Shown here: positions 1 to 7,086 of the stretch, piece by piece
How positions within the stretch are numbered: the first letter of the stretch is position 1
Layout of the letters: the number at the start of each line of letters is the position of its first letter
NCBI GenBank assembly: GCA_031296355.1
Contig: JARLFX010000327.1
Location: 1-13,146, forward strand
Direction: 5' to 3'
From: Acidobacteriaceae bacterium
GTDB taxonomy: Bacteria > Acidobacteriota > Terriglobia > Terriglobales > Acidobacteriaceae
Length of the DNA stretch: 13,146 bases
The notes under the pieces: generated by a model
The model's database searches: none
What the model was told of the DNA's origin: nothing
Seen by the model: only the letters and a program-made list of their open reading frames with translations
Program-made: the position numbers and the translations under genes

Positions 1-466
1 CGCGAGCGTGCATGTGCTCGACCCCGTCCGCGTGGACGCTTACGGCAGCATGATGACGCTCTCGCAGGTGGCGACGGTGAATGCCGCCGAGGGACAGCTC
101 ATCACGGTGCAGCCTTATGATCCTTCGCTGATCAAGGCGATTGAGAAGGCGATTACCGAGGCGAATATCGGGCTGAATCCGCAGAACGACGGCAAGATCA
201 TCCGGCTGCCGGTGCCGCCGATGAACGAGGAGCGGCGCAAGGAGACGGTGAAGCATTTGAATAAGGTGCTGGAAGACCATCGCACGGCGATCCGCAATAT
301 TCGGCGCGATGGGAATGACAGCATCAAGAAGGCCGTGAAGGACAAGCTGGTGTCTGCCGATGAGGAGAAGCGCGCTATCGACGAGGTGCAGCAGCTCACG
401 GATATCGAGATCAAACGGATCGAAGAGATGTTCAAGGTGAAGGAAAAAGAAGTGATGACGGTGTAA
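1..466 (+). CDS. frr: Ribosome recycling factor, 3' part (5' end outside window)
   Basis: Ribosome recycling factor works in the cytoplasm with EF-G and splits the post-termination ribosome into subunits so that ribosomes and mRNA can be reused. The reading frame is open from base 2 and ends at TAA 464-466. The visible part begins within the conserved ASxxLDxxxVxxYG region and contains the family signatures LNPQNDG, the PPMNEERRKE segment and the basic helix around NIRRDGND. The C-terminal half is the usual long alpha-helical hairpin. About 155 residues are visible against a usual length of about 185, so roughly 30 N-terminal residues lie upstream. The GTG at position 8 is internal and not a start. 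frr usually follows pyrH, but that part is not in the window. No anomaly seen. Confidence 0.96.
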   Translation, partial: ASVHVLDPVRVDAYGSMMTLSQVATVNAAEGQLITVQPYDPSLIKAIEKAITEANIGLNPQNDGKIIRLPVPPMNEERRKETVKHLNKVLEDHRTAIRNIRRDGNDSIKKAVKDKLVSADEEKRAIDEVQQLTDIEIKRIEEMFKVKEKEVMTV

Positions 467-473
467 AACGTTC

Positions 474-583
474 AGCACGGATTGGACGGAAGAGACGGAT
501 TAAAGCGGATCAAGACATGAAGGCGGATGTGCCCACCCAGGGCATAATCCGCCTTTATCCGTTGTTACCGCCTCTTCCGTGCT
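474..583. repeat. Long imperfect inverted repeat between frr and the MopB gene, possible terminator
   Basis: Three nested arm pairs fold this spacer into a long imperfect hairpin. CGGAAGAG (487-494) pairs with CTCTTCCG (572-579). The block 496-510 pairs with 547-561 with two mismatches. Alternatively AAGGCGGAT (520-528) pairs with ATCCGCCTT (547-555), with an apical stem TGCCC (530-534) / GGGCA (540-544). The two inner pairings compete for the same right arm. No T-tract follows, so a classical Rho-independent terminator is not shown. It could act as an RNA 3'-end structure for frr or be an interspersed palindromic element. Confidence 0.6.
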
Positions 584-587
584 GAGG

Positions 588-616
588 TTCTTGTTGCCGC
601 ACCTGCCGGATAGAAT
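588..616 (+). promoter_or_regulatory. Candidate promoter of the MopB gene, possibly leaderless
   Basis: TTCTTG (588-593) and TAGAAT (611-616) are separated by 17 bp. The -10 box ends only 7 bp before the ATG at 624, so transcription would start at or next to the start codon. The AGGAG at 617-621 lies only 2 nt from ATG, too close for a normal Shine-Dalgarno contact. Both facts fit a leaderless mRNA. The -35 match is moderate. Confidence 0.45.
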
Positions 617-623
617 AGGAGCT

Positions 624-2735
624 ATGGCGACGCGTACTGTACATGCCGTGTGTTCGCATGATTGCCCGGACTCTTGCGCCGTGCTGGTGACGGTGGATGA
701 GTTGACGGGGCGCGCGACGCGGGTGCAGGGCGACGGCAGCCATCCGGTGACGCGGGGATTTCTTTGCGGCAAGGTGGCGAAGTACCTGGACCGGGTGTAT
801 TCGCCGGACCGGCTGCTGTACCCGATGCGGCGGCGCAGGGGCGTGGCCAAGGGGCCGGTGCAGCAGAGCGAGCTGGATGCGGTGTTCGAGCGCGTGTCGT
901 GGGATGAGGCGCTGGGCGAGATCGCGGGGAAATTTCAAAAGATTAGTGATGAGTTTGGGCCGGAGAGCATTCTGCCGTACTCGTATGCGGGGACGATCGG
1001 GCAGCTGGGATATGGGTCGATGGACCGGCGGTTCTTTCACCGGCTGGGGGCTTCGCAGCTGGACAGGACGATCTGCTCAAGCACGGGCGGGGCGGCGTTT
1101 CTCGCGGTGTATGGCGTGCGGATGGGGCCGGCGCCGCAGGATTTTGCGCAGGCGCGGCTGATTATCGCGTGGGGCGCAAATATTCACGGAAACAATGTGC
1201 ATCTGTGGCCGTTTATTGAAGAGGCGCGGCGCAAGGGCGCGAAGCTGGTGGTGATCGATCCGTACAAGACGCGGACCGCGGCGCTGGCGGATTGGCATAT
1301 TGCGATTAATCCGGGGACGGATGCGGCGCTGGCGCTGGCGATGATGCATGTGATCCTGCGCGAGGGGCTGGAGAACAAGGAATATATCGCCGCGAATACG
1401 CTGGGGATCGAGCAGCTGCGCGAGCACATGCAGGGGTATTCGCCGGAGATGGCGGCGGCAGCGACGGGCGTGGCGGCGGAGGATATCGAGCGGCTGGCGC
1501 GGATGTATGCCGCGACGAAGCCGGCGGCGATACGGATGAACTACGGCATTCAACGGCAGGAGAACGGCGGCGCGGCGGCGCGGGCGGTGGCGATGCTGCC
1601 GCTGCTGACGGGCGCGTGGATGCATCGCGGCGGCGGGGTGGTGCTGTCAACCAGCGGGGCGTTTCCGTTCAACTCGAAGGCGCTGCAGATGCCGGAGCTG
1701 ATGCTGGCTAGTCCTCTGGGGCGCGAGGCGCGGGTGGTGAATATGTCGCTGCTGGGGGAGTCGCTGACTGAGCTGGGGACGCGCGCGGGCGATGGGCCGC
1801 CGGTGAAGGCGCTGTTTGTGTACAACTGCAATCCGGCGGCGGTTTCGCCGAACCAGACGGCGGTGGTGCGGGGATTGCAGCGCGAGGACCTGTTCACCGT
1901 GGTGCATGAGCAGTTTTTGACGGACACGGCGGACTACGCGGATATTCTGCTGCCGGCGCCGAGTTTTCTGGAAGTGAAGGACGTGCAGGGCGCATATGGG
2001 CACTACTTCATGCAGCTTTCGCAGCCGGCGATAGCGCCGCTGGGCGAATCGCAGCCGAACTGGTGGGTGTTTGGGCAGATGGCGCAGCGCATGGGGTTCA
2101 CGGAGGCGTGCTTCCGGGATACGGCGGATGAGCTGATCGACGCGGCGCTGGAGGGCAATGCCGCGGGCATTACGCGGGAGCGGCTGGAGCGCGAGTACAG
2201 CATCGACATTGCAGCGAAGGATGCGCTGCCGTTCAGCGAGGCGAGCTGGTTTCGTACGCCGAGTGGGAGGGGGGAGTTTTATTCGCAGGCGATGGCGGAG
2301 GCCGGGCTGGATGCTTTGCCGGTCTTCCGGGCGCCGGTGGAGTCAAGATTCGGGGCGGGGAAAGAAAAATTTCCGTTGGAGCTGCTGGCGCGGAAGGCAG
2401 ACAACTGGATGAACTCGACGTTCGCCAATATTCCGACGCACCAGGCGATGGAGCGTCGGACGCGAGGCGTGCTGGAGATGCACGCAGAGGATGCCGAGGC
2501 GCGGGGAATCCGAGACGGCGAGATGGTGGATGTGTGGAATGACCGCGGTAACATTCAGCTTTGTGCGCGGGTGAACGGATCGGTGAGGCCGGGGGTAGTG
2601 GCAGCATCGCTGGGTTGGAGTAAGCTGACAACGGACGGTAAGGGAGTGAATGCGCTGACTTCTGAGCGACTGAATGACCTTGCCGGAGGGCCAACGTTCT
2701 ACTCCACGCTGGTGGAGGCACGAAAAGCAGGATGA
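624..2735 (+). CDS. MopB-family molybdopterin oxidoreductase (DMSO reductase superfamily), substrate unknown
   Basis: This is a predicted bis-molybdopterin guanine dinucleotide enzyme with one 4Fe-4S cluster. The N-terminal cluster motif is C10-x3-C14-x3-C18-x29-C48, followed by the conserved K50 that bridges cluster and cofactor. C151, in RTICSSTGG, sits where the molybdenum ligand Cys of nitrate reductases and formate dehydrogenases lies. The central cofactor-binding domains follow (IIAWGAN, VIDPYKTRTA, ADILLPAP), and the C-terminal dinucleotide-binding domain occupies about residues 590-703. There is no Tat signal or membrane segment, so it should be cytoplasmic. I chose ATG 624 (703 aa) because the protein then begins just before the cluster motif. 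An in-frame GTG at 579 lies inside the inverted repeat. No partner subunit, chaperone or molybdenum-cofactor gene is nearby. It resembles the uncharacterised family often annotated 'molybdopterin oxidoreductase family protein'. The fold is certain; the reaction is not. Confidence 0.9.
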   Translation: MATRTVHAVCSHDCPDSCAVLVTVDELTGRATRVQGDGSHPVTRGFLCGKVAKYLDRVYSPDRLLYPMRRRRGVAKGPVQQSELDAVFERVSWDEALGEIAGKFQKISDEFGPESILPYSYAGTIGQLGYGSMDRRFFHRLGASQLDRTICSSTGGAAFLAVYGVRMGPAPQDFAQARLIIAWGANIHGNNVHLWPFIEEARRKGAKLVVIDPYKTRTAALADWHIAINPGTDAALALAMMHVILREGLENKEYIAANTLGIEQLREHMQGYSPEMAAAATGVAAEDIERLARMYAATKPAAIRMNYGIQRQENGGAAARAVAMLPLLTGAWMHRGGGVVLSTSGAFPFNSKALQMPELMLASPLGREARVVNMSLLGESLTELGTRAGDGPPVKALFVYNCNPAAVSPNQTAVVRGLQREDLFTVVHEQFLTDTADYADILLPAPSFLEVKDVQGAYGHYFMQLSQPAIAPLGESQPNWWVFGQMAQRMGFTEACFRDTADELIDAALEGNAAGITRERLEREYSIDIAAKDALPFSEASWFRTPSGRGEFYSQAMAEAGLDALPVFRAPVESRFGAGKEKFPLELLARKADNWMNSTFANIPTHQAMERRTRGVLEMHAEDAEARGIRDGEMVDVWNDRGNIQLCARVNGSVRPGVVAASLGWSKLTTDGKGVNALTSERLNDLAGGPTFYSTLVEARKAG

Positions 2736-2739
2736 CGAT

Positions 2740-2764
2740 ATGCACTAAATACGGTGCATGCACC
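2740..2764. promoter_or_regulatory. Palindrome cluster upstream of the bamA promoter
   Basis: GGTGCATGCACC (2753-2764) is a perfect 12-bp palindrome. With one mismatched pair, the symmetry extends to ATA/TAT on either side (2749-2768). An extra copy of ATGCAC lies at 2740-2745 and forms an inverted pair with GTGCAT (2754-2759). It starts 5 bp after the MopB stop and ends 21 bp before the bamA -35. It could bind a regulator or form part of the MopB mRNA 3' end. No T-tract follows. Confidence 0.45.
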
Positions 2765-2782
2765 ATATACGCCATCTCCGCC

Positions 2783-2815
2783 GAGTTGGGTAGTTGCTTC
2801 CAACTCACCTATAAT
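2783..2815 (+). promoter_or_regulatory. bamA promoter with an overlapping inverted repeat
   Basis: TTGGGT (2786-2791) and a perfect TATAAT (2810-2815) are 18 bp apart. Transcription would start near 2822. The inverted repeat GAGTTGG (2783-2789) / CCAACTC (2800-2806) overlaps the -35 and fills most of the spacer, so a protein bound there would block RNA polymerase. The promoter also argues against the in-frame TTG at 2815 as bamA start, because it is part of the -10 box. Confidence 0.7.
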
Positions 2816-2824
2816 TGAACTTTC

Positions 2825-2895
2825 CCAAGAGGGTTCCGAAGGAGCCTGATTTTTGCAGTGAGGGTGTGCGTATTCTTACCGTTAGCCAAGAGGGT
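2825..2895 (+). repeat. Direct repeat in the bamA leader
   Basis: CCAAGAGGGT occurs at 2825-2834 and again at 2886-2895, 61 bp apart, both inside the predicted 5' untranslated leader of bamA. In each copy a CCTGA follows within 20 bp. It may be a duplicated RNA-binding or ribosome-interaction site, or chance. Confidence 0.35.
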
Positions 2896-2925
2896 GAAAG
2901 CCCCCTGACCCATCAGACCAAGCAC

Positions 2926-5892
2926 ATGCGCACGCGCCAGGGCCGTCTTAGCAGCTTCCGTAGTTCTCTTCCCCACAAGCTGTTGCGTGCGCTGCGCCCG
3001 TTGGGCATTGCTGCCCTGCTAGGCGCCTGTCTTGCGCCCGCTGCGCAAGCGCAGAGCAGTACCCAGGTGTTGTGCCAGCCGCAGGTGATCGGCAACCGCA
3101 GGATTCCGAAGGAGTCCGTGCTGGCCCGTCTGTTCTCGCGCCAGGGCGATCTGTACGATCCAACGGTTGTGGAGCGCGATTTCAACTCGCTCTGGAACAC
3201 CGGCTACTTTGAAGACATTCGCATGGAGCGCGAGGACACGGACAAGTGCGTGCAGCTCGTGATCTACGTGCGCGAGAAGCCCACCATTGCGGCGATCGAC
3301 TACAAGGGGCTGAACGCCGTCACGCAGTCTGACGTGCTGGAGCGGTTCAAGAAGACAAAGGTCGGCCTCTCGGTGGAGAGCCAGTATGATCCCACGCGCA
3401 TCAAGCACGCAGAAGTGGTGCTGAAAGAGATGCTGGCCGAGCACGGCCACCAGTTCGCGACGATCCAGACAGAGATCAAGACGCGTCCGCCATCATCAGT
3501 GAACGTGCTGTTTGTGGTGAAGGAAGGCCCGACCGTGAAGGTGGGCAAGATCGTATTCGAAGGCAACACCTCGCTGAAGCCGCGGACGCTGCGCGCTTCG
3601 ATGAAGAACCTGAAGCCCATCGGGGTTCCGCACTCGATCGTGCTGGAGAACCTGTTTGCGCGGACGTTTGACTCGACCAAGCTGGATGAAGATTCTGAGC
3701 GGGTGCGCCAGGCGTACCGCGACCGCGGGTACTTCAAGGCGCTGGTGGGCGAACCGCAGACGCATGTGCGCGACGCGGGCGGGCTTGACCTGCTGCTGCG
3801 GCCTTCGAAGGGCAAGCGCGTGGACATTCTGATGCCGGTTGAAGAGGGCGGACGTTACCGCCTGGGCGGCATCACCTTTACGGGGAACAAGGCAGTGACG
3901 AATACGCGCATCCTGCGCGCGCAGTTTGCGCAGAAGGACGGCGAGTGGTTCAACGCGACGATGTTCGGCAAGGGGCTGGAGCAGTTGCGCAAGGCCTATG
4001 GCGAGCTGGGCTACATCAACTTTGTGGCCAACCCGACGCCACGCGTGGATGAGGCGAAGCACCTGGTGTATCTGGATATCGACGTCACCGAGGGCAAGCC
4101 ATACTACGTTTCGCGCATTGAGTTCTCAGGCAACACGGTTACGCGCGACAAGGTGATCCGCCGCGAACTGTTGCTGGAAGAGGGTCAGGTCTACAACAAC
4201 CGGCTGTGGGAGATGAGCATTCTCCGGCTGAACCAGCTGAACTACTTCGAGACGCTGAAGGCGGAAGAAGATTCCGAGACGCGGCAGAACGAGCAGGAAG
4301 GCAGTGTGGACCTGCTGCTGAAGTTGAAGGAGAAGGGCAAGAACTCCATCGGACTGAACGGCGGCATCAGCGGCCTGTCGGGTACGTTCATCGGGCTGAA
4401 CTACGAGACCAACAACTTCCTGGGCCTGGGCGAAACGCTTTCGGTGCAGGCCAACGTTGGCGACCTCTCGCGTAATTTGAGCTTCGGCTTTACCGAACCG
4501 TACTTCCGCAACCGGCCGCTTTCGCTGGGCGTGCAGGTGTTTACCAGCAAGTACGATTACAACCCGGCGAAGAGCTACGGGATCAACAACAACAGCGGCA
4601 CGGCGCTGAGCGCAGCGCAGAATTCGCTGATCACGAACTATAACCAGTCGACGACGGGCCTGAGCGTATCTACCAGCTATCCGCTGCGGCGCTCACTGAA
4701 GCGTGTTGGTATTTCGTACCAGCTATCGCGCGCGACCGTGACCACGTTCAACGACACGACGCGCAACGTCTTCCAGACGCTGGCGTTCCGTTCGCAGACG
4801 ATCGCGGGACAGAATGCGCTGAACGGCATTATCACGAGCGTGATTACGCCGAGCTTCAGCTACTCCAGCATCGGCAACCCGTCGCGTCCGCGTGACGGCA
4901 AGGAACTCAGCATCGCGATGCAGGTGGCTGGCGCGGGCGGCAATGTGAAGTACTACAGCCCGGTGATGAGCTACCGGCAGTTCTTCCCGATGAAGGGCCT
5001 GCGCATCAATCGCGAGGGACGGAACGTGCTGGGCTACCGCATCCAGTTCGCGCATGCCGCGGGCTTTGGCGGGCAGGTAACGCCGCCGATGAACCGGCTG
5101 TACTCCGGCGGCGAAGGCGAACTGCGCGGCTTTGACGTGCGCTCGGCATCGCCGTACATCTGGATCCCGAACAAGATTCTGTTCCCGCTGACGAACCCGG
5201 ATGGCTCGACGGTTCCACGCGATAGCGGCAACCCATCACTGGGGCCGATTGAGATTCCGCTGCCAGTCTTCCGCATTGTGCCAATCGGCGGCGATACCAG
5301 CCTGACGACGAACATCGAATACCGCATTCCGATCGCGGGGCCGGTGACGTTCGCATTCTTCAACGACTTTGGCCTGGATGTTGACCTGCGGCATTCTCAG
5401 TTGCGCGAGAGCGTGCTGGGAAGCGACGCCGTGACCAGCGGGTTGTATGGCTGCCCGGTTTACGACAACTCCCCCGGCGCGGGCGGCGGTTGCACGGGAG
5501 GTATACCGGGTCAACAGATACCGTCGTTCTACCATCCGGACAAGCCCTACCTGACGGCAGTGAGCGGAACGAACTGGGTGCCGCGTATGTCGACCGGCGC
5601 GGAGTTGCAGGTGATTCTGCCGATTGTGAACGCGCCGTTCCGGCTCTACTATGCCTACAACCCGCTGCGGCTGTTTGAGCAGATACCGCAGCAGCTGGCG
5701 CTGAACAATTCAGACTTCCAGAACCTGTTCCCGCGGAGCGATCCGAACTGCAAGCCGACGGCGGCTGCACCATGCGCGCTTACCGGCGCAGGCGCTTACA
5801 GTTACCAGTACGCGCTGCAACTTTATGGCGCACAGTACCAGCTTCGGGAGCCACGTAAGACGTTTCGGCTGACTGTGAGCACGACGTTCTAG
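2926..5892 (+). CDS. bamA: Outer membrane protein assembly factor BamA
   Basis: BamA is the core of the machine that folds and inserts beta-barrel proteins into the outer membrane. The 988-residue protein starts with a long basic signal peptide ending near AQA-Q (residues 40-43). Five POTRA domains follow, at about 44-119, 120-200, 201-305, 306-388 and 389-465, and the beta-barrel occupies about 469-988. The barrel carries the loop-6 motif LRGF (R734, G735, F736) that is diagnostic of the Omp85 family, and it ends in the usual C-terminal Phe. It is longer than the 810-residue E. coli protein; about 250 residues follow the RGF motif, including long loops with Cys pairs C843/C856 and C942/C950. 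POTRA1 holds C50 and C108. The ATG at 2926 was chosen because it begins the signal peptide and lies downstream of the promoter; no strong Shine-Dalgarno precedes it. LGAC (32-35) resembles a lipobox, but lipidation is not expected for BamA. The ompH gene lies just downstream. Confidence 0.96.
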   Translation: MRTRQGRLSSFRSSLPHKLLRALRPLGIAALLGACLAPAAQAQSSTQVLCQPQVIGNRRIPKESVLARLFSRQGDLYDPTVVERDFNSLWNTGYFEDIRMEREDTDKCVQLVIYVREKPTIAAIDYKGLNAVTQSDVLERFKKTKVGLSVESQYDPTRIKHAEVVLKEMLAEHGHQFATIQTEIKTRPPSSVNVLFVVKEGPTVKVGKIVFEGNTSLKPRTLRASMKNLKPIGVPHSIVLENLFARTFDSTKLDEDSERVRQAYRDRGYFKALVGEPQTHVRDAGGLDLLLRPSKGKRVDILMPVEEGGRYRLGGITFTGNKAVTNTRILRAQFAQKDGEWFNATMFGKGLEQLRKAYGELGYINFVANPTPRVDEAKHLVYLDIDVTEGKPYYVSRIEFSGNTVTRDKVIRRELLLEEGQVYNNRLWEMSILRLNQLNYFETLKAEEDSETRQNEQEGSVDLLLKLKEKGKNSIGLNGGISGLSGTFIGLNYETNNFLGLGETLSVQANVGDLSRNLSFGFTEPYFRNRPLSLGVQVFTSKYDYNPAKSYGINNNSGTALSAAQNSLITNYNQSTTGLSVSTSYPLRRSLKRVGISYQLSRATVTTFNDTTRNVFQTLAFRSQTIAGQNALNGIITSVITPSFSYSSIGNPSRPRDGKELSIAMQVAGAGGNVKYYSPVMSYRQFFPMKGLRINREGRNVLGYRIQFAHAAGFGGQVTPPMNRLYSGGEGELRGFDVRSASPYIWIPNKILFPLTNPDGSTVPRDSGNPSLGPIEIPLPVFRIVPIGGDTSLTTNIEYRIPIAGPVTFAFFNDFGLDVDLRHSQLRESVLGSDAVTSGLYGCPVYDNSPGAGGGCTGGIPGQQIPSFYHPDKPYLTAVSGTNWVPRMSTGAELQVILPIVNAPFRLYYAYNPLRLFEQIPQQLALNNSDFQNLFPRSDPNCKPTAAAPCALTGAGAYSYQYALQLYGAQYQLREPRKTFRLTVSTTF

Positions 5893-5949
5893 GACGGCTC
5901 TAACCGCGCCAACATGGGCGATTGCGATGATTTGCAGCCGGGGAGTGGT

Positions 5950-5979
5950 TTGACCCGCCCACGGCTGCGAACCTATAAT
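5950..5979 (+). promoter_or_regulatory. ompH promoter
   Basis: TTGACC (5950-5955) and a perfect TATAAT (5974-5979) are separated by 18 bp, giving a predicted start near 5986. It lies 58 bp after the bamA stop codon. No convincing terminator separates it from bamA, so ompH may be transcribed both from here and by read-through. Confidence 0.75.
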
Positions 5980-5985
5980 TTCAAC

Positions 5986-6215
5986 AGTTTTAGAACCCAC
6001 CCTCTCGCTCGATTCTCACTCCGCAGACAGGCGGAACAAAAGGGTCAAGCAGGTGTTGCGGCGGTCCGGAAACCACCGTACACAGAGCTTCGGCACATGG
6101 ACAGGTGTGCGGCAGAGGAACAGAAGATTTGATCCTGCGCGCGTATGGGCAGGGGACCGAAAGAATTCGCAAGAATAGAAAGAATCGCAACACCACTAAG
6201 GAGTTTCAAAGCCGA
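5986..6215 (+). other. Long 5' leader of ompH
   Basis: About 230 nt separate the predicted transcription start from the ompH ATG. The leader holds a small hairpin TCCGC (6020-6024) / GCGGA (6031-6035) and a possible 11-codon upstream reading frame at 6097-6132 (MDRCAAEEQKI) without a clear ribosome-binding site. It ends with AAGGAG at 6198-6203, 12 nt before ATG. No known riboswitch or RNA thermometer class was recognised. Confidence 0.4.
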
Positions 6216-6911
6216 ATGAATCGCACTCTCTCCACACTCAGCACGCTCGCCCTTGCGCTTAGCGTATCGGCATTTGCCCAAACCGCGCCCACGTCTGTTT
6301 CGCCCGCACCCGCACCGGCACCACCGGCACCGGTTGCCACACCTGCCAAGGTCGCGCTGATCGCGTTCCAGGAGGCGGTTTTCGCCACCAACGAGGGACA
6401 GGCAAAGACGGCAGAGATCCAGCGCAAGTACGAGCCCGTAAAGGCCAAGATCGAGACACTGAACAACGAAGTTGAGTCGCTGAAGAAGCAGCTCGACGGC
6501 GGCAAGCTGTCTGACGACGAAAAGGCAAGCACGGCGCGCACGCTGGAGACCAAGACCAAGGACCTGCAGCACGAGGGCGAGAACGCCGAGACGAACTATA
6601 ACGGCGACCTCGGCGATGCGTTCAACAAGCTGGCTGTGAAGCTGTATCCGGTGGCGCAGAAGTATGCCGCGGACCACGGGTTCACGCTGCTGCTGAACGA
6701 GACGCAGGCCCAGGGCCAGCTGCCGATGATCATGTGGGCAGCGGACGGACAGGACGTAACCCGCGCCGTGATCGAGGCGTACAACACGCAGTCTGGCGTT
6801 GCTGCACCGCCGCCGGCCTCACCGACGCCGCACCGCAGCGCAGCTCCGGCAACGCACACGGCACCGAGGCCAGCAACGACACCGAAGCCGGCAGCAACCA
6901 CCGGCAAGTAA
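6216..6911 (+). CDS. OmpH/Skp-family periplasmic chaperone
   Basis: Skp-family proteins hold unfolded outer-membrane proteins in the periplasm and hand them to BamA. The 231-residue product starts with a signal peptide, with a likely cut at AFA-Q (about residue 22). A Pro/Ala-rich linker (about 25-47) follows, then the OmpH core beginning with KVALIAFQEAVFATNEGQ. A charged helical coiled coil (about 65-125) corresponds to the Skp tentacle, and the domain closes with an ADHGFTLLLNE strand. The last ~40 residues are a Pro/Ala/Thr/His-rich tail not present in E. coli Skp (161 aa). ATG 6216 was chosen because it opens the signal peptide and has AAGGAG upstream; a longer frame from 6105 would bury the signal peptide. 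Position directly after bamA fits the role. A strong terminator follows the stop, so the usual downstream lipid A genes are not in this unit. Confidence 0.9.
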   Translation: MNRTLSTLSTLALALSVSAFAQTAPTSVSPAPAPAPPAPVATPAKVALIAFQEAVFATNEGQAKTAEIQRKYEPVKAKIETLNNEVESLKKQLDGGKLSDDEKASTARTLETKTKDLQHEGENAETNYNGDLGDAFNKLAVKLYPVAQKYAADHGFTLLLNETQAQGQLPMIMWAADGQDVTRAVIEAYNTQSGVAAPPPASPTPHRSAAPATHTAPRPATTPKPAATTGK

Positions 6912-6935
6912 TTCCACAACCGTTTCAGGCAAGAC

Positions 6936-6970
6936 AAGGGAGACCCATGCGGGTCTCCCTTTTTGCTTTT
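6936..6970 (+). terminator. Rho-independent terminator after ompH
   Basis: GGGAGACCC (6938-6946) and GGGTCTCCC (6951-6959) form a perfect 9-bp stem, extended to 11 bp by AA/TT, with a 4-nt loop ATGC. A T-rich tail (6960-6964 and 6967-6970) follows. It lies 24 nt after the ompH stop. Confidence 0.95.
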
Positions 6971-7035
6971 ATTCTGCGGACATACGGGGGGGGCATCTGT
7001 GGAAAATTCTGTGGATTGCGGGGACGGGGGGTGGA

Positions 7036-7063
7036 GCATTTTGTGAAGGGCATCACAAAATGC
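7036..7063. promoter_or_regulatory. CRP/FNR-like palindrome (TGTGA-N6-TCACA)
   Basis: GCATTTTGTGA (7036-7046) and TCACAAAATGC (7053-7063) are perfect inverted repeats around a 6-nt centre. The inner core at 7042-7057 matches the CRP consensus exactly. No protein start lies beside it. As RNA it would be an 11-bp hairpin, so a transcript-end role is the main alternative. Confidence 0.5.
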
Positions 7064-7086
7064 AGTATTTCAGGGGTTTTCAGGGT

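Noticed and set aside
1077..1625. Long minus-strand frames opposite the MopB gene
   Set aside because: The translations are rich in Arg, Pro and His without domain features, the usual mirror of GC-rich codon use on the coding strand.
2815..2925. TTG 2815 as start of bamA
   Set aside because: The TTG is part of the TATAAT box and would add 37 residues before an otherwise complete signal peptide.
5914..6132. A 72-codon frame in the ompH leader
   Set aside because: It spans the ompH promoter and has no ribosome-binding site; only its last 11 codons could be a leader peptide.
6986..7031. G-quadruplex in the ompH-lepA gap
   Set aside because: The first and later G-runs are separated by 26 nt, which does not meet the usual loop-length rule.
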